Part shown: positions 33,835-46,367 of the stretch, in pieces
Numbering within the stretch: the first letter of the stretch is position 1
Layout of the letters: each line of letters opens with the position of its first letter
NCBI RefSeq assembly: GCF_004664715.2
Contig: NC_051066.1
Coordinates: 83,725,735-83,789,734, forward strand
Length of the DNA: 64,000 nucleotides
Direction of reading: 5' to 3'
Source: Peromyscus leucopus
Lineage: Eukaryota > Chordata > Mammalia > Rodentia > Cricetidae
Translations under genes and position numbers: made by a program
Notes under the pieces: model-generated
What the model was told of the DNA's origin: nothing
The model's database searches: none
Seen by the model: the letters and a program-made list of their open reading frames with translations, nothing else

Positions 33835-34759
33835 ATTGAGATCTGTAAATAATTCCTGGATAGGTTACCACATGTATTTAGTTGCACAGCAAAGGCCAAA
33901 CTAAATGTACCCAGCTTCAAGTCCAGACACTAAATTAGTATAAATTAGTCTTAATGTAGAGTCCAAAGGGTAGTGTCTTGATGTGATGAACAAATGACAC
34001 CGGGAGCATCACTTGGGTGTCTAATATCAATGTCAGAAATCAAGATCATGTCCCAGCATTGCCACCCATCAAATAGGCCCTTTGTCCTGGATCATCATCC
34101 TGTAAAGTGCTAGACAATGTGGAGTGAGGTCATGGCATAAACTCCCCACTGTGCTGCCGCAGGGTTCCAGAAGCATGGACACTTTTGCCAGTGTGAAATT
34201 GGGCAAAGAAATTCCCCTTGGTGCTTTTTACCCTACAGATATTGTAATTCCTGGCTTGGGGCTGGTAAGCTTTCACTTTCACATTAAATAGCCTGGGTAG
34301 CAAAGCAGAGGAAGGATGGATTGGGGGGTTCCCAAACTGACTAGTCCCATCAGATTGTCCAGGATGAGAGCTCACTCTGCAGTTGGGGGTAAGAATGCAG
34401 ATGCTTTATTGGAAAGAGATTTGGGTGACATCAGTTCAGACAGTGCCTTGTAACCCCTGGTATGCAAAGTGGCACCTGGAAAGCTCACTTAAGCAAAGGT
34501 TCCAGAATGCTATCCTCAGAGATATTGGCTGCCCAGGTGTACGCATTCCTAACAGAATCCCAGGGAATTCTGAGCTTCACTCTGGAGTCCTAGAGCAGAA
34601 GCACTGGCTGTAGTCCATTGCATGTGACCTACTCCATAAGCAAACACCAAAGCCTGCCTGGGTTTTAACCTTTTTCACCTGACAAAAGGAGTTAGGGGAA
34701 TGTCCTGAGGAAGTTGCTCACGTATTTATGAACAGTGGGAAGTTCTGCCATGGGTACTT
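33835..34759. other. Unique sequence
   Basis: Facing frames of 81 codons (34130-34375, minus) and 76 codons (34383-34613, plus) have no motif. No repeat recognised. Confidence 0.4.
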
Positions 34760-34890
34760 TAAATGCCATTGTATCTGACCTTCATAGGAAATTCACCAAG
34801 GCTACATTATTACCATTTAACAGGCACCCTAAGTCACCTAAGAGGTACCTTGTAGGCTTTCCACAGCTAGAAAGCAAACAAACTGCAATT
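34760..34890 (-). repeat. MIR-like relic
   Basis: 'cattattaccatttaacaggcaccctaagtcacctaagagg..tccacagctagaaagcaaacaaactgcaattcc' follows the reversed MIR order. Confidence 0.45.
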
Positions 34891-34908
34891 CCAAACAGAT
34901 CTGAGCCA

Positions 34909-34909
34909 A

Positions 34910-34948
<39 letters not shown>
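34909..34948. repeat. (AAT)n microsatellite
   Basis: About 12 AAT units. Confidence 0.95.
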
Positions 34949-34949
<1 letters not shown>

Positions 34950-35756
34950 TAAGCTTTTCAACAGCCAAATCTGCATAATGTGTCTACAAACTCCACTTGA
35001 GTGGTTACTAGTATCCACACCACAGAAGAGAAAGGTTGCAGTTCCTGATTATAAGCAGCAACCCCAGCCTCTAGCCATCAGAGGAGCAGAGATAGCTTCC
35101 CCACTTGCCCTCTGCTGTTGATGCTGTTGACAAAGTGCTTGAGACCCATGATCATCCACTCTTCAAAGCAATCATTTCATTCTTCATCCTTCAGTGGCCT
35201 GCGGCTGGGATGCCTAGGGCTGATATAGCTTGCAGCCAAGGGTGAAAAATACTTTCGAAATCCAGGGAGCTCAAATGAACACCTCTTGAGGAAATATATT
35301 TCAGAATTAAACGTTTAATGCTGGGTTTTCTTTCTGTAACAGCAATGGACCGAAGAAACGAGTGCCAAAGCGGGAGGAAGCTTGCAGCGATCCATGCCAA
35401 TAACACAAAATTATTTGTTGCTTCCCAAAGTGGTATTTGAGCCCAGCGGGCTGCACTTAAGATGTGACTGGATAATGGCTGTGTGACACACCCTTATAAT
35501 GGAGTTGTCACACAAGCACCACCATGAAACAGCCTGAGCTGCAACTTTGAGGAAACACCCCCACTGGCAGGCTTGTGCTGCAGCACTGCCTTGGGCCAGG
35601 AGGAAACGCCAGCCTTCTGGTTGCTTCAGGGATTTTAAGGTGTGTTGTGCTTAGGTGTCAGAAAAAGCCCAGTGTGGAGAGATCACAGAGCAAAAACTAA
35701 CTCAAGTCACCATATGTGGGCGGGGGTGGGGGTGGGGGCTGGGTGAGGAGAAGAGG
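34950..35756. other. Unique sequence, relatively GC-rich
   Basis: 35040-35660 is the most GC-rich non-repeat stretch in the window (e.g. 'ggcctgcggctgggatgcc', 'gggccaggaggaaacgcc'). No open frame or splice pattern that I would call an exon. Confidence 0.4.
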
Positions 35757-35861
35757 AGAGGGAGATCAAAAGAGAGGGGGAGAGAGAGAGAGAGGAAGAA
35801 AGGAAGAGAGAGAGAGGGAGGGAGGAATGAGAGAGGAAGGAAGGAAGGGAGAGGGAGCTCC
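35757..35861. repeat. GA-rich purine tract
   Basis: About 105 bp almost wholly purine on the plus strand (GAGA, GGGA, GGAA mixtures). Opposed open frames through it are artefacts. Confidence 0.9.
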
Positions 35862-36177
35862 TTTGGGTAACCTAGAGTATGCTCATGTAACAATTGGAGC
35901 AAATGGGAAACAGCCCCAACAGCAATTCTCTTCTGCTATGCACATAATCCCCAGAAGGAAAAGAAGGCTTCCCACTGGAATATAACAAAGTACCATAATC
36001 TCAATCTCAGGAAAACATGTTTGGTGTGTGTTCAGAATGTCTGAGGTACAAAAAGGACTTCACTACTATCAAACCGAAGTGCCAACAAGATTGTATTTCT
36101 TACCGAGAGATTGTACATGCAGATGTAAGTTTGGAAGCATAAAGTCATTTTTTTCTGAAGTTCAGGGGAGGGTATAA
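35862..36177. other. Unique sequence
   Basis: Nothing recognised. Confidence 0.4.
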
Positions 36178-36590
36178 TGATTAATCTTGTTTATCAATTT
36201 GATTGGATCTGAAATGGGGGGGTTGGATTAAAGGGGTATTTCTGGGAAGGGTTAAAGGAAAAGAGCAGATTCTTACCCACAAGTGGACAGACCAGATATA
36301 AGGAGGTCTGATGACAAACCTGTGATGCTTATTTTCCTGTCTTCACTTCCATTTGGTGAGTACATATATTCTCCCTTGGACTTCTGTCATCATTTACTAG
36401 TGTCAAATCCAAGTTTCTATAGGCTTCTGACATGGAAGGAAGACAGGAGCTCTCCAAAAACCCTCAACTCTTCGGCTGGAACCTGAGATTGCTGAGGTCC
36501 ATGAACTGAGCATCTGCTCTATTCTCTCTCTCTCTCTCTAGCATGCAGGCAACCATTATTGAACTCTCCAGCACCTAATAAATCATATTT
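36178..36590 (+). mobile_element. LTR-type repeat, degenerate
   Basis: 'tgattaatcttgtttatcaatttgattggatctgaaatgg' (in parts) and 'ggtatttctgggaaggg' mark the start, 'aggcttctgacatggaaggaag' the middle. It ends 'ttgaactctccagcacctaataaatc' with a polyadenylation signal. This matches a mammalian/rodent LTR-like repeat. The family is not certain. Confidence 0.45.
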
Positions 36591-37191
36591 TAATACATTA
36601 CCTTTGTTCTTCTAGAGAACATTGACTACACAATGGCTACCCTTAGCTGACACTTGGGTTAATAAATTCAATACCATGCAGTCATTCTCTAAGACTATTA
36701 GTTAACTTAAGCATTTCCTGTATATTTATATTCAAATGCACTGAGTTCATGAAAGTATTATAGTGCTAGAAAACAAAACCATCCTCTTTGCAGCTCTTCC
36801 TATTGAAGTTTAACCTCCATACATAGGTAAATACACTTTACTTGTACACTACAACTTCTGAGTTGTCTCACAAGAAGGAACAAAACTTCAAGAATTCTTT
36901 TAAAGACAGGATCCACTGTGAATCAAGGAGCTATGAGTACATGTAGGATCTGGAGTCTCTTCCCTCTTTCTGAAATTATAACAAGGTGAGGAAGCCTTCA
37001 ACAAAGATAGCATATGCAAAATCCTAATAGCCTTCAACTTCAAACTGTTTGCTGCTCACAAGTCAGCATTTTGAGACTTCAAGTGTCTCATGAGGATGAA
37101 GATATGAAATAACAGTATGAGAAGGCAAAGTCCTACCCTTACTGAAGTCCTCCATCTCACTCATTCTACTCTGGGATGTTAAGTCAGAAAA
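36591..37191. other. Unique sequence
   Basis: Nothing recognised. Confidence 0.4.
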
Positions 37192-37275
37192 AAGGAGTGT
37201 TGTAGCTCAGTTGATAAAATGCCTACCCAGCATATATGAGGCACTGGATTCAGGAGACTTTGTCTTTAAAATGCA
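37192..37275 (+). repeat. ID-like SINE
   Basis: 'gttgtagctcagttgataaaatgcctacccagcatatatgaggcactggattcagg' aligns to the tRNA-derived ID element, with box A (tagctcagttg) and a decayed box B (ggattca). Confidence 0.6.
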
Positions 37276-38217
37276 AGAATGAAATGAATAGAAAAGGAAA
37301 GAGAAAAGAAAAGAGTCCCAGAATATTTTGCTAAAACCAAACACTGCCTGGACTAGTGTGTTGGGATTTATACTACTTGCAAAGGCTGTGATTAAATATA
37401 GAGGAATTTAGTAATTGGTTGTAATATACAGCCATTGTTAAAGTTTTCACTGTATGAATTTAAAGTTAAAATAAGTCATATTAAAAGTAGATGATCAATA
37501 TGGAAAGCCCATCACTACTAATGATTTCACAAACTGAATATCATCCCTGATTTTGTATCTCCAAGCAAAAAATACTAACATTGCTGGGCATCATTTCCTA
37601 TCTGCATTCTGCAAAATACTGGCAGCTTAATTCAGCCACAATGAGGGTTTATGTGGTCTATACCACAGAAATAGGCAAAGGCTCCAAATCAGGTTTGGTT
37701 TGTTGTTTTGTTTGATAGATAGACGAGAATGAGATGAGGAAGGTGTTGGTGATATAGACTGTACTTCAAAAGCATGCCATGTCTATAGCTACTTAAGCAA
37801 ATAATCAGTGTTTTAAAACTTTTGTTGACTTCAGTAACAAAGTCCTATATTTCATTGGTAAATAAAGTTCTAGCATATGACTCTGTATTCACTTTCTTCT
37901 TACTAGTTAATAAAGATCAAACAACACTCATGATGGAGCTATGCTTATGCACCATCAATAACAACTGGCTCAGGTAAGCATTAAAGAGTTGATCAAATGA
38001 ACATAGCAAGATACAGTTGAGACTATGCCATTCACTGAAAAGAGTACTGCATGTGTTATTGTTGTATACATGGTGCATATTTTGTCAGGAAAATTTTAAT
38101 AAATGTATAAGCATGAAAATATATATAACTATATACACATGTGCACACTTTTGTAGAGATAGCGCTTACACATTCATTGCCATATTGCTGATTATGATCT
38201 TCAGAAAGAAGAATTGT
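37276..38217. other. Unique sequence
   Basis: Nothing recognised. Confidence 0.4.
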
Positions 38218-38530
38218 GGAGCTGTTGAAATGGTTCAGTCAGTAAAGTGTTTGCTGGAGAAGCATAAGGACCTGAGGTCATATCTGCAGAGCCCATGTAA
38301 AAAGCCAGGCATGGGGCACCCATAACACTAGCCCTGGGGACATGGAAATATGAGAGTCCCAACAACTGTCTTTGCTACCTCTTCTAGCCTATCAGTGAAC
38401 TCCAGATCCAGGGAGAGACAACGTCCAAAAACAAAGGTGGGCACAATAGGGAGAACATTCAATATCAACTTCTGCTTTCTGCATACATAGCACACACACA
38501 CACATGAACATATATACATGTAAACAAAAT
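38218..38530 (+). repeat. B4 SINE
   Basis: tRNA-like start (gttcagtcagtaaagtgtttgctgg..aggacctgaggtc), B1-like middle (aagccaggcatgggg..actagccctgggga), end 'agtgaactccagatccaggg' and a short (CA)n at 38491. Confidence 0.7.
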
Positions 38531-38879
38531 GCAAAAATATGAAAAAGAGAGACTTGAAACAGGAACAGGAAGGACACTGTTATAAGCTGGAAAAAGAAGA
38601 AAAACCATATGGTCACCTGTAAGTGAAGCACACAAAGGTGGACCTCAAGCTGGGAATTTTTAGAAGGAACCTCTACATAACAACCAATAAAGCTTTTTAT
38701 AAAAACTTTAATGTGCAAAGAGGGGAAGTTCAAGACTCCAACAAAATAATAAATAACATCTTTGTTGGATTTAAATAAGAAAGCTTTCAAAGGAGGCAAC
38801 TCTTGGTAGCAAAGGATTAAACAGAACTGTACCAAGTTTTCTAAGGTGTCCTAAAGTATTGATAGTCCACCACCTTTAG

Positions 38880-39060
38880 GTGTGTTGCCCTATGAATATC
38901 TGTCTTTCCAACCTGTTCTTGATCCATAGAAGATTTTTGTTCTGCAAATCTCATGAAAGCAGGAGCTACATCTATCTCATTTCTCTTGTTAACCCCTGAA
39001 CCTGGTACAGTTACAGCATGAAACAGGTACTCAATAAACACTTAAGAATCAATACGTGAA
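38880..39060 (+). repeat. Possible L2-like 3' end
   Basis: 'cccctgaacctggtacagttacagcatgaaacaggtactcaataaacacttaag' resembles the L2/MIR-associated 'cctggcacatagtaggcactcaataaatatttg' end. Weak. Confidence 0.35.
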
Positions 39061-39152
39061 ACAAAATGAAAGCATGACCTTTTCCTTATTCTTAGTTCAA
39101 CTGAACATGACTGGAATTGTGTAAAAATACAAAAGCAGACACATGCACACTC

Positions 39153-39209
39153 ATATACATACATACATGCATACATACATGCATGCATGCATACATACAT
39201 ACATACATA
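39153..39209. repeat. (ATAC)/(ATGC)n microsatellite
   Basis: Tetranucleotide tract with alternating ATAC and ATGC units, about 14 units. Confidence 0.95.
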
Positions 39210-39547
39210 GAAATATAAGCTAAAATTTTGTTAGTAACACTTACTAACTACAAGTTTACATTCTCCCAGGAGGTTATAGCAATGCCTTTAAGGCACAAGC
39301 TGTCTGTCTGTTTTAATAAGCTATCTGTGACTTGATACTGTGTTCTCCCTTGGTAGTGGCCATATTGTTTTCTGTTGCCTAGCAGCTAACATAATTTAAG
39401 CCTTTCAGAAGTCAAAGAGGAACTAAAACCAAAATTAATTTTCTGTTTTAAGACACCTCTGGCCCCTCGTGGGCAAAAATGTGTGGCTCGTTTGTTAAGT
39501 TGTCACAGTAGCAGACACAGTGCCATTTTCTATCTACCTCTCCACAG

Positions 39548-39614
39548 ATGTTGTTGTTGTTGTTGGAGGAGGAAGAGGAGAAGGAGGTGGAGGGAGAGGG
39601 AGAGGAGGAGGAGC
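39548..39614. repeat. (TTG)n then GGA-rich tract
   Basis: Five TTG units followed by about 50 bp of GGA/GAGGA purine sequence. Confidence 0.9.
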
Positions 39615-39744
39615 TAGGAAGTAAATAATACAAAGTGATTACTATGAACACCCAAGAGTATACCAAACCAGGGAAGGAAAAAAAATTCCCTGGCATCAAA
39701 AGCTGGGAAATAGAATCTGTTGGAAAGTTGGAGACAATAAAGAA

Positions 39745-40690
39745 TACTGAAGAAAACTGACTCTCCCCCAGAAATCATAAACTGTCCATTGCTGTTCAGC
39801 CAGGAGTTGGGGCTCGTGAATGCCTTCAATTGGCTTGATCTTATGTGCGTCTGTGCAGGCAAACACAGCTCTCTGCAGGCAAACACAGCTCTCTGAGTTC
39901 ATGAGGGTAGTGGTCCTGCCACGCCCAGGAAATACTGTTTCACTCTGGTTCTCCCTGAGCTCTGGCTCCTACAATCTTTCTGGCCATTCCTCCACAATCA
40001 TTTCTGAGCCTTGGAGAGGGTTTGGTGACATAGATGTCCCATTTGAGGCTGAGCATTCCACTGACAATTATTTTCTAAACTTTAACCAGTTGTGAGTTTC
40101 TGTGTGGCTTAACCACCATGCCCTGCAGAAAGTAGAGTCTCTGATGAAGTCTGAGATCTATACTAATCTGTGGGTGTACAGATTCAGAGGGCAGTTGGAT
40201 AATATGTACGCCATGGGTTTTTGGCCATATTTGCAGCACCAGGCTCATGCTTCTTCCTGTTGAGGAGACTAAAATCCAACCAGAAAGCACCTGGATACTC
40301 ACATAAAATTAATGACACTATTACAATCATGGGCATATATTCCTGTGCCAGTCATTACTGTAGTTCATAGAGTTCAGAGGTGGATGAGGCTGTTGATGAC
40401 CCTCCCCACCCCCACCCCCCACCCCCACACCCTGCCACAGCAGTCTGCATTACTCCTTCCAGCACTATGAAAGCAGGTCAAGAAGCAGGAAGATTCCTGG
40501 TCTGTAAATGCTTGATTATTCTGTATTTTGTGACCAATCTGTGTGGTATCTTCAGAAATCGGGTCTTACCCTCAAGTTCTGGTGGGTAACCAAAAATAAT
40601 GTCAATAGCATATATGGTTTGGGGTGTGTCAATGAAATACTCTATCCAACAACTAGAGGAGAGACATACCATGCTCTGCACTGGGCTTTT
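39745..40690 (-). repeat. L1 (Lx-type) 3' UTR relic, antisense
   Basis: Same series of landmarks as 3297-4212 and 55515-56475: 'tagtggtcctgccacgcccagg', 'ggctcctacaatctttctgg', 'gaccc..ttgaggctgagcattcc', 'accagttgtgagtttctgtg', 'atccaaccagaaagcac', 'ttctggtgggtaac'. Contains a 20-bp tandem duplication at 39855-39894 and a CCCCCA tract at 40400-40435. Confidence 0.6.
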
Positions 40691-40759
40691 CATTTGGCGA
40701 TCCATGCCTTCTGTAAGGACCATAATCCCACATGTAGAGCAATTCCAATTATCTCTCTT

Positions 40760-40760
<1 letters not shown>

Positions 40761-40813
<53 letters not shown>
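40761..40813. repeat. (CT)n microsatellite
   Basis: About 26 uninterrupted CT units. Confidence 0.98.
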
Positions 40814-40814
<1 letters not shown>

Positions 40815-41107
40815 AAACCTCTATTTTCCTTGGCTTCCGGTAGATCAACCATCCTCCTGTAGATGTGCTCACACCCAGAAGAATTGGTAGCACACTCTAG
40901 ATTTGATGGGTTATTTTTTAAGAGGATTTTTTGTGATTGATACTATGGTTTTTGTTAGTCTATGCTTCTTATGGAGAGCAATGTCAGCTCAAATGAAAAT
41001 TAATGTGTGTGTGTTTGTATACATATACTTACTTGTATTGATATAAATATAAAATAAGATAATTCCTTAAGGTTTTATCAAACAACCTTGATGTGTGATT
41101 TGTCCCT
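40814..41107. other. Unassigned sequence
   Basis: 'tcttatggagagc..cagctcaaatgaaaattaatgtgtgtgtg' near 40970 may be L1-related. Otherwise nothing. Confidence 0.3.
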
Positions 41108-41745
41108 CATACCTTCTAATAAAAACCCCAGCACCAGGAACTAGAAAAACTCCTTTTATTGGTCAGAATAGTCCAAGTAATTCCCCAAACAGTACCGACT
41201 ATTGACATAGCCCTCGGTTGCCTCTTAAGGGTTGATGGTAGGACCCTATTGCTGAAGAACTGCACACTCAGGACACAGGACTTAGATGATTTGAGCAGTT
41301 CCTTCAGTCTCACTTTAATGGCTCCAGAAAATGCTATGCAAGTTGCCAAGGGAAGCAATTAAACAGTCCGACCAGCAGCAAAACCTCACAATCACAACAA
41401 TTACCAGAATGGTGAAATAGTCATAAAGGTGCAATGAATAGCACTCACTGGGTGGGAAGTTAATGCCCACTCGACAGGAGGAACACATACCGGATACTGG
41501 AAACCTAGCCAGCTTTCCATTACTAGTAAGGATATGGACCTTAGAAAAGGATCTGCTATAGCCACTTAGGTAAACTAGCATAATTTCTTATCATATTCTA
41601 AATCCTAAACTTATACCCACAGATAAGTGTAGTCACCACTTCCTGGGAGGATGGGGCTAGGGAGGTGGAAATGGACACAGAATGAGGTAGGTGGAGGAGT
41701 GGCGAGTGAATACGATGCAAATAAATTGTAATAAATTTTTAGAAG
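41108..41745 (+). repeat. L1 (Lx-type) 3' UTR fragment, sense
   Basis: 'ccccagcaccaggaactag', 'tattgacatagccctcggttgcc', 'gacctattgctgaagaactgc'-like block, 'atgctatgcaagttgccaaggg', 'aaacctcacaatcac', 'ttaccagaatggtga' and 'ggatggggctagggagg..gagtgaatacgatgcaaataa' follow rodent L1 3' UTR order. Confidence 0.6.
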
Positions 41746-42478
41746 AAATATTAAAAAATATTGTGTTAAATGAAATATTGAAGACAATAAAGGAAGGCTT
41801 GAGAGGTAGGCAGAAACTTAGAATTAACAATTGCCAACAATTGCCAAAAGCAAAGCCAGAAAGGCAGGGAAACAGAAGTCACAGATCCAGCTAATATAGC
41901 TTTGATTGGCTGCTTCAGCTGAGGTCAAGAAAGACACAGATTTCCCATTGCTACTGCTGACTCATGACTTTTATGATATAATAGAATTAGAATTTAAAAA
42001 AAGAAGAATTCAGTCAATGTTTTTACAGGTTAAAGACGAAGCTTATTTCTTCATATGTGACCTCATAATGCTTTGCAGCATATTGAACACTAAATGACTA
42101 AAGGCTGAAGATTCTTCCAGAAGTTCTAGCTTTATCTAAGTCTGTAAGAACATAAACCTAAGGACAAAATCAAGAGAAAATATATCTGTGGTGCAACTCA
42201 CCTATGATATTAAATAAATAAGGGATAAAACAACTTTGAGAAGAGAATTTAGGATCTAGTGCTAGAATGTAGCCAATCAAGACTATCAGATGCACAATGA
42301 AGTTTTCCATGGAATCAACTGTAAATAGATGCATTCTAGAATAAAAATCAAAATTAAAGATTAACAGCATCTTAAGGTTAGAAGTAATGGTAGGGTCAAA
42401 ATATTTCATAAATAAAATAAATAGGCAAACAACTCTGAAGGGGAGTTCAAGGATAAAGGGTAGGTAAGAACAAATGTT
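41746..42478. other. Unique AT-rich sequence
   Basis: Nothing recognised. A 142-codon minus-strand frame spans 42170-42598 and runs into the L1 tail. Confidence 0.4.
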
Positions 42479-42488
42479 ACAAATGAAG

Positions 42489-42808
42489 TGACTGCTCTGC
42501 ATATAGGAGTCAGTTGTGTAGCTTGATCTATTAGAGGGGCCCATGGCAGTGGGATCAGGATCTATCCCTGGTGCATGACGTGGCTTTTTGGAGCCCATTA
42601 TCTACAGTGGGATGCCTTGCTCAGCCTTGATGCAGCAAAGAGGGGTGTGGTTCTGCCTCAACTGGATGTACTAGACTTTGCTTACTCCCCATGGGAGACC
42701 TTACCCTTTTGGAGGTAAGGCTTTGGGGGAGTGGGAGGAGAAATGAGAGGGGGATCTGTGGTTGGTATGAAAAATGAATTTTTAAAAATTTCTTAAATTA
42801 AAAAAAAA
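42489..42808 (+). mobile_element. Severely 5'-truncated L1 insertion
   Basis: 320 bp of L1 3' UTR: 'tgtagcttgatctattagagg', 'ggctttttggagcccattatctac', 'ccttgatgcagc', 'tgggagaccttaccc', then a G/A-rich tract and A-rich tail. A 10-bp duplication ACAAATGAAG flanks it (42479-42488 and 42809-42818). It has the same block as 6010-6180. Confidence 0.88.
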
Positions 42809-42818
42809 ACAAATGAAG

Positions 42819-44939
42819 GAACTGGGTTAGTGAATATGGTCTCAAAAATGACTTTATAATGTGATTGAAGATGAGATGGGCATTGTTTTGATGAAGAGCA
42901 TGCCAATACTAATGGGTCTTTAAGCAGAGAGTGTATAAATGTTTCCCAGGAAAGCTGTATGGGAGATTCTTACATTGAAAATGATGGGAAATTAAGGATG
43001 CTATATTATGTTAGTTAGGAGACATTATATTACAATCAGAGCCATTTTGTATGATACAAGGATAATTTTACAAATGAAGTAAGGAAAAATTCACCAGATA
43101 ATGGAGAACAGAAGTTTCCATGTGTCAAATGTAAACAATGTATACAAAGAAACTAGAAGAAAAAGTTATTCTACATTTGCTGAAGCTCTAGGGACCTAGG
43201 AAGCATATGTCTTAGAATTTTAGTCTCAAGTGGGCTATTATTAATGTAGCTGGCACTAAGCTTCTTTATCTATTATCATCTATCTATCTACCCATCTATC
43301 TATTATCTATTGATCTATTATCTATCTCTGCCTCTTGCTTTTTTATCTTTTGCTTCTCCTTTTACTTTCTTTTCAATCCTGATTCTTCATAGTCATCATG
43401 ACTTACTCATAACTTTGCTCACTCCTTTGTTCTGCTCTCAATGCTCCAATGGGGTATGCTCTATAATACAGAAGAGTTCACTACAGAAAGGGAACTGCTA
43501 GACCCATAAAAGTCAGTGTTTGGTTGAGCTTTTTAATACTAAATCTAAGAAATGCTATCCACTTGCTTGAGCCTTGCCTGTATTTGGGTTATATCCTCAC
43601 GACTGATCTCCTCAATTACTGTGTTCAGTGGATCATAGGATCCACAGTCCTAACATAAAGAACATCTTAAATCTGTCCTTTCTTGACAGCTTGGACATCC
43701 CAAGTAATCTATTCATAACAGCATACAAAACAATGTATAATAGACAAATCTATCAGGTCTGTCTCTACTCAGTCTATAATTCAGCATATGGAAGCTGGTA
43801 TGCAACAAAGATTAATAAAATACCCTACAGCTGAGCTCAGAAGGGAAATTCACATGCAATACCAAATAAGAATTCTGGTGGTCTTTCTAGAAGCACTACT
43901 CATGTCTGCCTACCATCTGGATCATTTTGACAACAAATAAACACTCAGAATGTGGAGGGTTTCCCCCCCTAGTTAATAGAAAGCATCTCCTTTTACCAGA
44001 GACCACGATATAAAGGCAGCAATCAAGCCCAGCAGTCTGTTCTTTCTATCTGGTTAATATCTTAGACAGTGTGAAGAGGGGGCCAGTGGGCTGGGCTTGG
44101 CACATGTTCTCATGCTGAGACTGCAAGCCAGAAATATTTTTCCTAGAAAGCAACCCAGTGGGGAGCCTCTGTGAGAGAGTGAAATATAAATTATTCATTT
44201 TCTGTTCTTTGTCTACTATCCCCAGTAAGCCTGGTTTTGCAGAGGCAAACAGAACACACAGTTATTGTAACAGTGCTCTGTGTAGTATACTTAACTGAAA
44301 GATCACTGTTTTCAAACAAGTGTGCCTACAAATAGGACTGGAGGTAGCCTGGATGCTGGTAAAGACACTTTCCACCAGAAACCAACCCTCAATTCCTCAT
44401 GGCCTGACCTCATATGGACTAAGCAAATTCTTCACTTTTATAGTGCTCAATTTTATTAGCTGTGAAAAGATAGTGAGCTGAGGTTGTGCTCGAAAGAATA
44501 GTTCTGGGAAAAGTTATGGCCAGCATGTCATCATCTCCTGGCTAGGAAATGCTTTAAATATAGGTAAACACCAACTAGAAAACTGTAATCCCTGGAGATC
44601 CAAGGTGACATTCTCAGAAGAACAGGCTATAGAAAGTGAGTAAAATCTTTCAACTGCTGCCTGCGGGATTGGGACCAGAAATGGCAGCACTCCTGTGGGA
44701 TGGAAAGTTGGTTTCTTTTTTCTTTTATTTTATGGAAGTTGGTTTATAACAGCAAGAAGTATCAAAGTTAGAACCTAGGGTCTGACACCACACTGATCAT
44801 TTTCCTAGCCTTTCTATTGTGTTGAAGACCAGAAATAGGGCTGGAACTTTTGGCCCAAGTATGTAGGAATCTTAGACAATTTACAGAGGGAATTCATAAA
44901 TTAGTCTAGTGATTAATCTGAATACATTTACATATTTAT
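42819..44939. other. 2.1 kb, mostly unique
   Basis: Only the ATCT microsatellite at 43268-43330 is recognisable. Several short frames have no motif. Confidence 0.4.
43268..43330. repeat. (ATCT)n microsatellite, imperfect
   Basis: Tetranucleotide ATCT units with ATT and ACCC interruptions. Confidence 0.9.
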
Positions 44940-45152
44940 TTTTGTTTCCATATATGTATAAATGTCTGTGTAAGTTTACGTGCATCACATAAACTGCACA
45001 GGTGCTGGTGGAGGCCAGAGGATATTGGATACTATGCAACTAAGTCACAGTCGCTTATGAGCTGCCTAGTGTAATATAGGTACTGGTAACTGAACCCTGA
45101 TCCTCTGCAAAAGCAGTGAGTTCTCTTCACAGCCGAGACATCGCTCCAGTCC
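44940..45152 (-). repeat. B2/B3 SINE, antisense
   Basis: 'gtgctggtggaggccagaggatattgg', 'tactggtaactgaaccctgatcctctgcaaaagcagtgagttctcttcacagccgagacatcgctccag' (in parts) give the reversed B3 with box B and box A regions at its right end. The tail side is 'tatttatttttg'. Confidence 0.75.
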
Positions 45153-46171
45153 CCCATCTGAATAGTTTCTAAATGACCTTATTCACACCACCAAATTGAC
45201 AAGGAGGGTCTTGTAAATTTCCTTTGATATTTCAGAGTTTGTGCCAACGCATCTTCTTGGCTTCCACCTTCTCAGAGATCCTGTTAAGTGTTCAGCTTTC
45301 TGTGTCTTCTCTCTAGTAAGGCTGCCTTCACACACCTTCTGGGGCCCTTGTTCAAACCAACTCTTGTCCAGATGAATACATCTGCTAACTGACCTGTAGA
45401 CCTCTTCTTAACCCAGCTTCAGTTCAAATAATCACCTCTGACTATCCAAACAGTCTGGTTAAATAAGACAGAGGGGAGATCAAAGACCTCTGACTCTTAG
45501 TCATCTGATCACCAGCTAGTCTCTTTCTCTTTGTGCTAAATAAGAGACCTTTATCCCGAGATCCAGAGGGGTCAATGATCAAATACTACCAGTAGCTCCA
45601 AGGAGTTTAAAGCAAACCCTTCATTCTCACCTACCTTTTTAATGTAAGTTCATTTTTCATATTTATCACACAGGAAGAGAATATGAGAAAGGTGAAAATA
45701 GGTATCTATCAATATATGTGTAATAGAAAAGCACAGGATAATAAGGCTAGTTTCCTCACTCAATAGCAAGCAAATGTATGCATAGATACTTACATATATA
45801 CACTTTATGTGGTTTTGTATAGATGTGTATCCATTGTATATCAGGCTACATCATCTTTGAAAATACTGGATCAGAAGTCTTTCATAGATTCCTCTCTTAT
45901 TAACCTACCATTCATTTAATATTGCCAGGCCAGGTGTAGATATTCTCCCAAATAAACTAGATTGGGTTGCAAGGATCACTGTCAGCTATCTTTAGGATTC
46001 AGTTGCTCATTTGCATGCATGCATCCACACTCATGAATAGCAGCTATTAATTTATATACTATTGTGAAAGGGCTTGCTCTTATTTTTACATTGTACTTCA
46101 AGGGAACATTGTACTCAAGTGATTCCTTTGCAGAGGTTCTTCATTACTTGGTTGATTTAAAGGACATTTGT
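45153..46171. other. Unique sequence
   Basis: Nothing recognised. Confidence 0.4.
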
Positions 46172-46327
46172 AGGTTGATCTGGAGAGATGGCTCAGCAAG
46201 TAATGGGACTTACTGCCAAGCCTAAAGACCTGAGTTCAATACCCAAATGTAGAAGGGAGAGAACAAACTCATTTAAATTGTTCTCTGACTCTCTACTTGC
46301 TCTCCATGGCATGTACTTATACACACA

Positions 46328-46367
<40 letters not shown>

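Noticed and set aside
38392..38835. 147-codon minus-strand frame
   Set aside because: It starts in unique DNA and ends in an antisense B4 SINE. No motif is recognisable and the composition is hydrophobic, as expected from A-rich plus-strand DNA.
42170..42598. 142-codon minus-strand frame
   Set aside because: Its first 37 codons or so are antisense L1 3' UTR and the rest is AT-rich sequence without motifs.
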